DNA from: Saccharibacillus brassicae
Lineage (GTDB): Bacteria; Bacillota; Bacilli; Paenibacillales; Paenibacillaceae
Assembly: GCF_006542275.1 (NCBI RefSeq)
Contig: NZ_CP041217.1
Coordinates: forward strand, 124,001 to 188,000
DNA length: 64,000 nt
Reading direction: 5' to 3'
Shown: positions 62,952-64,000 of the stretch, in pieces
How positions within the stretch are numbered: position 1 is the stretch's first letter
Layout: every line of letters starts with the position of its first letter
The notes under the pieces: model-generated
Database searches by the model: none
Told to the model about the DNA's origin: nothing
Seen by the model: only the letters and a program-made list of their open reading frames with translations
Translations under genes and position numbers: made by a program

Positions 62952-64000
62952 GATGGTTCTCCACTCCTTTTGAGGCGCTCGATGACGCTTCGCACCGTAT
63001 CGGCGTCGACGTCGCTCGCAATCTCGACGCGTCCGACCGCCAGAGGCACGATGAAGATCATCCGGCCTTCCCTGAACTTTTTGTCCCGCTGCATGGCGTC
63101 CATCAGCGCTTCGGTCCCGATATCGGCCGGCAGCGTAACCGGCAGTTCCAGCGCTTCCAGCATCGATACCGTCTCGGCGTGCAGCCCCGCGGCGCCGCGT
63201 TCTTCGCCGATCAGCGCCGCCGCGGCCATGCCGATCGAGATCGCTTCGCCGTGCAGGAAGCGGCCGTATCCCGCGACCGCTTCGATCGCGTGGCCGAGCG
63301 TATGCCCCAGGTTCAGGATCGCCCGCAGATCGTTCTCCCGCTCGTCGCGCGATACGATCCGCGCTTTGATCGCGCAGCCTTGCTCCAGACCGTACGCCAG
63401 CGCTTCGGAATCGAGCGCCAGCAGGCGTCCGGCATTGGCCCGGCACCATTCGGCGAATGCTTTGTCCCAGATCAGCCCGTGCTTGACCATTTCCGCCAAG
63501 CCCGCGCGTACTTCGCGCGGAGGCAGGCTTTTGAGCGTCTCCACGTCGTAGAGCACGAGCTCCGGCTGGTGGAACACGCCGATCATATTTTTGGCAAGCG
63601 GATGATTGACCGCCACTTTGCCGCCCACGCTGCTGTCGTGCGCCAAAATGGTCGTCGGCACCTGCACGAAGCGGATGCCGCGCATGTACGTGCCGGCCAC
63701 GAATCCGGCCAGATCGCCGATGACGCCGCCTCCGAGCGCCAGTATCGCCGAGGAGCGGTCCAGCCCTTCTTCGATGGCGCGCGTAATCAGGTCGTTGTAG
63801 ACGTCAAGCGACTTGGACGGTTCGCCGTGCGGCACGACCGCGCTGAGGGCGCGGTAACCGCCCGCCGTCAGCGCCTCTGTCAACTTGGCGAGATACAGCG
63901 GCCCCGCGTTATCGTCGGTCACGATCAGCAGCGGGCTTTTGTCCGGCACGCCGGCCAGGCGCAAATACTCCGCCGCGTTCGCGAGCAGTCCTTCCCCGAT
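62948..64000 (-). CDS. aroB: 3-dehydroquinate synthase, partial (cut by window edge)
   Basis: The frame is open to the right edge (351 codons seen), so the N-terminus is missing. The product cyclises DAHP to 3-dehydroquinate in the shikimate pathway using NAD and zinc. Seen are LLIVTDDNAGPLYLAKL, ALGGGVIGDLAGFVAGTYMRGIRFVQVPTTILAHDSSVGGKVAVNHPLAKNMIG and the zinc ligands in the AEMVKHG, LNLGHTLGHAIEAV and FLHGEAISIG regions. The seen part reads IGEGLLANAAEYLRLAGV at the edge. Confidence 0.97.
   Translation of the reverse strand: MGEGLLANAAEYLRLAGVPDKSPLLIVTDDNAGPLYLAKLTEALTAGGYRALSAVVPHGEPSKSLDVYNDLITRAIEEGLDRSSAILALGGGVIGDLAGFVAGTYMRGIRFVQVPTTILAHDSSVGGKVAVNHPLAKNMIGVFHQPELVLYDVETLKSLPPREVRAGLAEMVKHGLIWDKAFAEWCRANAGRLLALDSEALAYGLEQGCAIKARIVSRDERENDLRAILNLGHTLGHAIEAVAGYGRFLHGEAISIGMAAAALIGEERGAAGLHAETVSMLEALELPVTLPADIGTEALMDAMQRDKKFREGRMIFIVPLAVGRVEIASDVDADTVRSVIERLKRSGEPS

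Noticed and set aside
1..64000. Insertion sequences, prophage genes, tRNA or rRNA genes
   Set aside because: No transposase, integrase, phage structural genes, tRNA cloverleaf with TTCGANTC-type arm in a gene-free stretch, or rRNA sequence was recognised.

Overview
The window looks like the chromosome of a Gram-positive bacterium of the Paenibacillaceae (a Paenibacillus/Saccharibacillus-like organism). The reasons are: GC-rich coding DNA with strong AGGAGG ribosome-binding sites; gene order close to Bacillus subtilis (ypjD-dapB-mgsA-bshB1-bshA-cca-birA-panBCD-dinG; trpDCFBA-hisC-tyrA; ypmB, asnS, dnaD and nth nearby); a T-box leader; bacillithiol genes; an S-layer (SLH) protein; and a YesM/YesN/LplA-type sensor and sugar-uptake cluster. 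Most genes are on the minus strand. The plus-strand genes are a LysR regulator, proBA-proC and two sugar ABC permeases. Family-level placement is an inference from content and synteny.

Layout. 1-2.8 kb: dynamin-like GTPase (cut by the left edge), a small conserved protein and endonuclease III. 2.9-7.2 kb: an SLH-domain cell-surface protein and a cell-wall amidase. 7.6-8.6 kb: an iron-siderophore binding lipoprotein behind a perfect Fur-type palindrome. 8.8-12.0 kb: leuCD with a divergent LysR gene and a LysR-type operator between them. 12.1-15.9 kb: a proline T-box leader, then proB, proA and proC. 16.1-18.3 kb: an ECF sigma factor, its putative anti-sigma factor and a membrane protein built from three repeats. 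18.6-25.9 kb: solute-binding lipoprotein, response regulator and histidine kinase, divergent from two permeases. 25.9-26.9 kb: a gene-free stretch full of repeats and hairpins. 26.9-31.0 kb: dnaD, asnS, ackA and a 3-hydroxyacyl-CoA dehydrogenase. 31.4-33.5 kb: a membrane FtsH-like AAA protease with a small membrane partner. 34.0-39.4 kb: dinG, rex, an amidohydrolase and ypmB. 39.6-41.8 kb: panBCD. 42.3-49.6 kb: a long co-linear run for biotin regulation, CCA addition, bacillithiol synthesis, methylglyoxal and lysine/diaminopimelate synthesis, ending upstream in ypjA and an IDEAL-domain protein. 50.0-51.9 kb: a histidine phosphatase and a second sigma/anti-sigma pair. 52.1-54.5 kb: poorly characterised proteins including an ankyrin/DUF4274 protein. 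54.8-64.0 kb: the aromatic operon aroB-aroH-trpDCFBA-hisC-tyrA (aroB cut by the right edge), with no trpE.

The genes are mostly core metabolism. Many are translationally coupled through ATGA or GTGA overlaps (sigma/anti-sigma, cca-birA, panB-panC, mazG-dapB, trpC-trpF-trpB-trpA, aroB-aroH, hydroxyacyl-CoA dehydrogenase-ackA). The most interesting unexplained signals are non-coding: (1) a consensus sigma-A promoter driving an ~80-nt RNA with two perfect hairpins and a terminator at 54566-54681; (2) a leader before trpD in which two GAG-rich AGCAGAG elements can pair with the 5' arm of a terminator, suggesting attenuation; (3) arrays of hairpin repeats at 26.1-26.9 kb, one of which supplies the dnaD stop codon; and (4) a sigma-factor gene whose only well-placed start codon is ATT. 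No CRISPR array, insertion sequence, prophage, tRNA or rRNA gene was seen.
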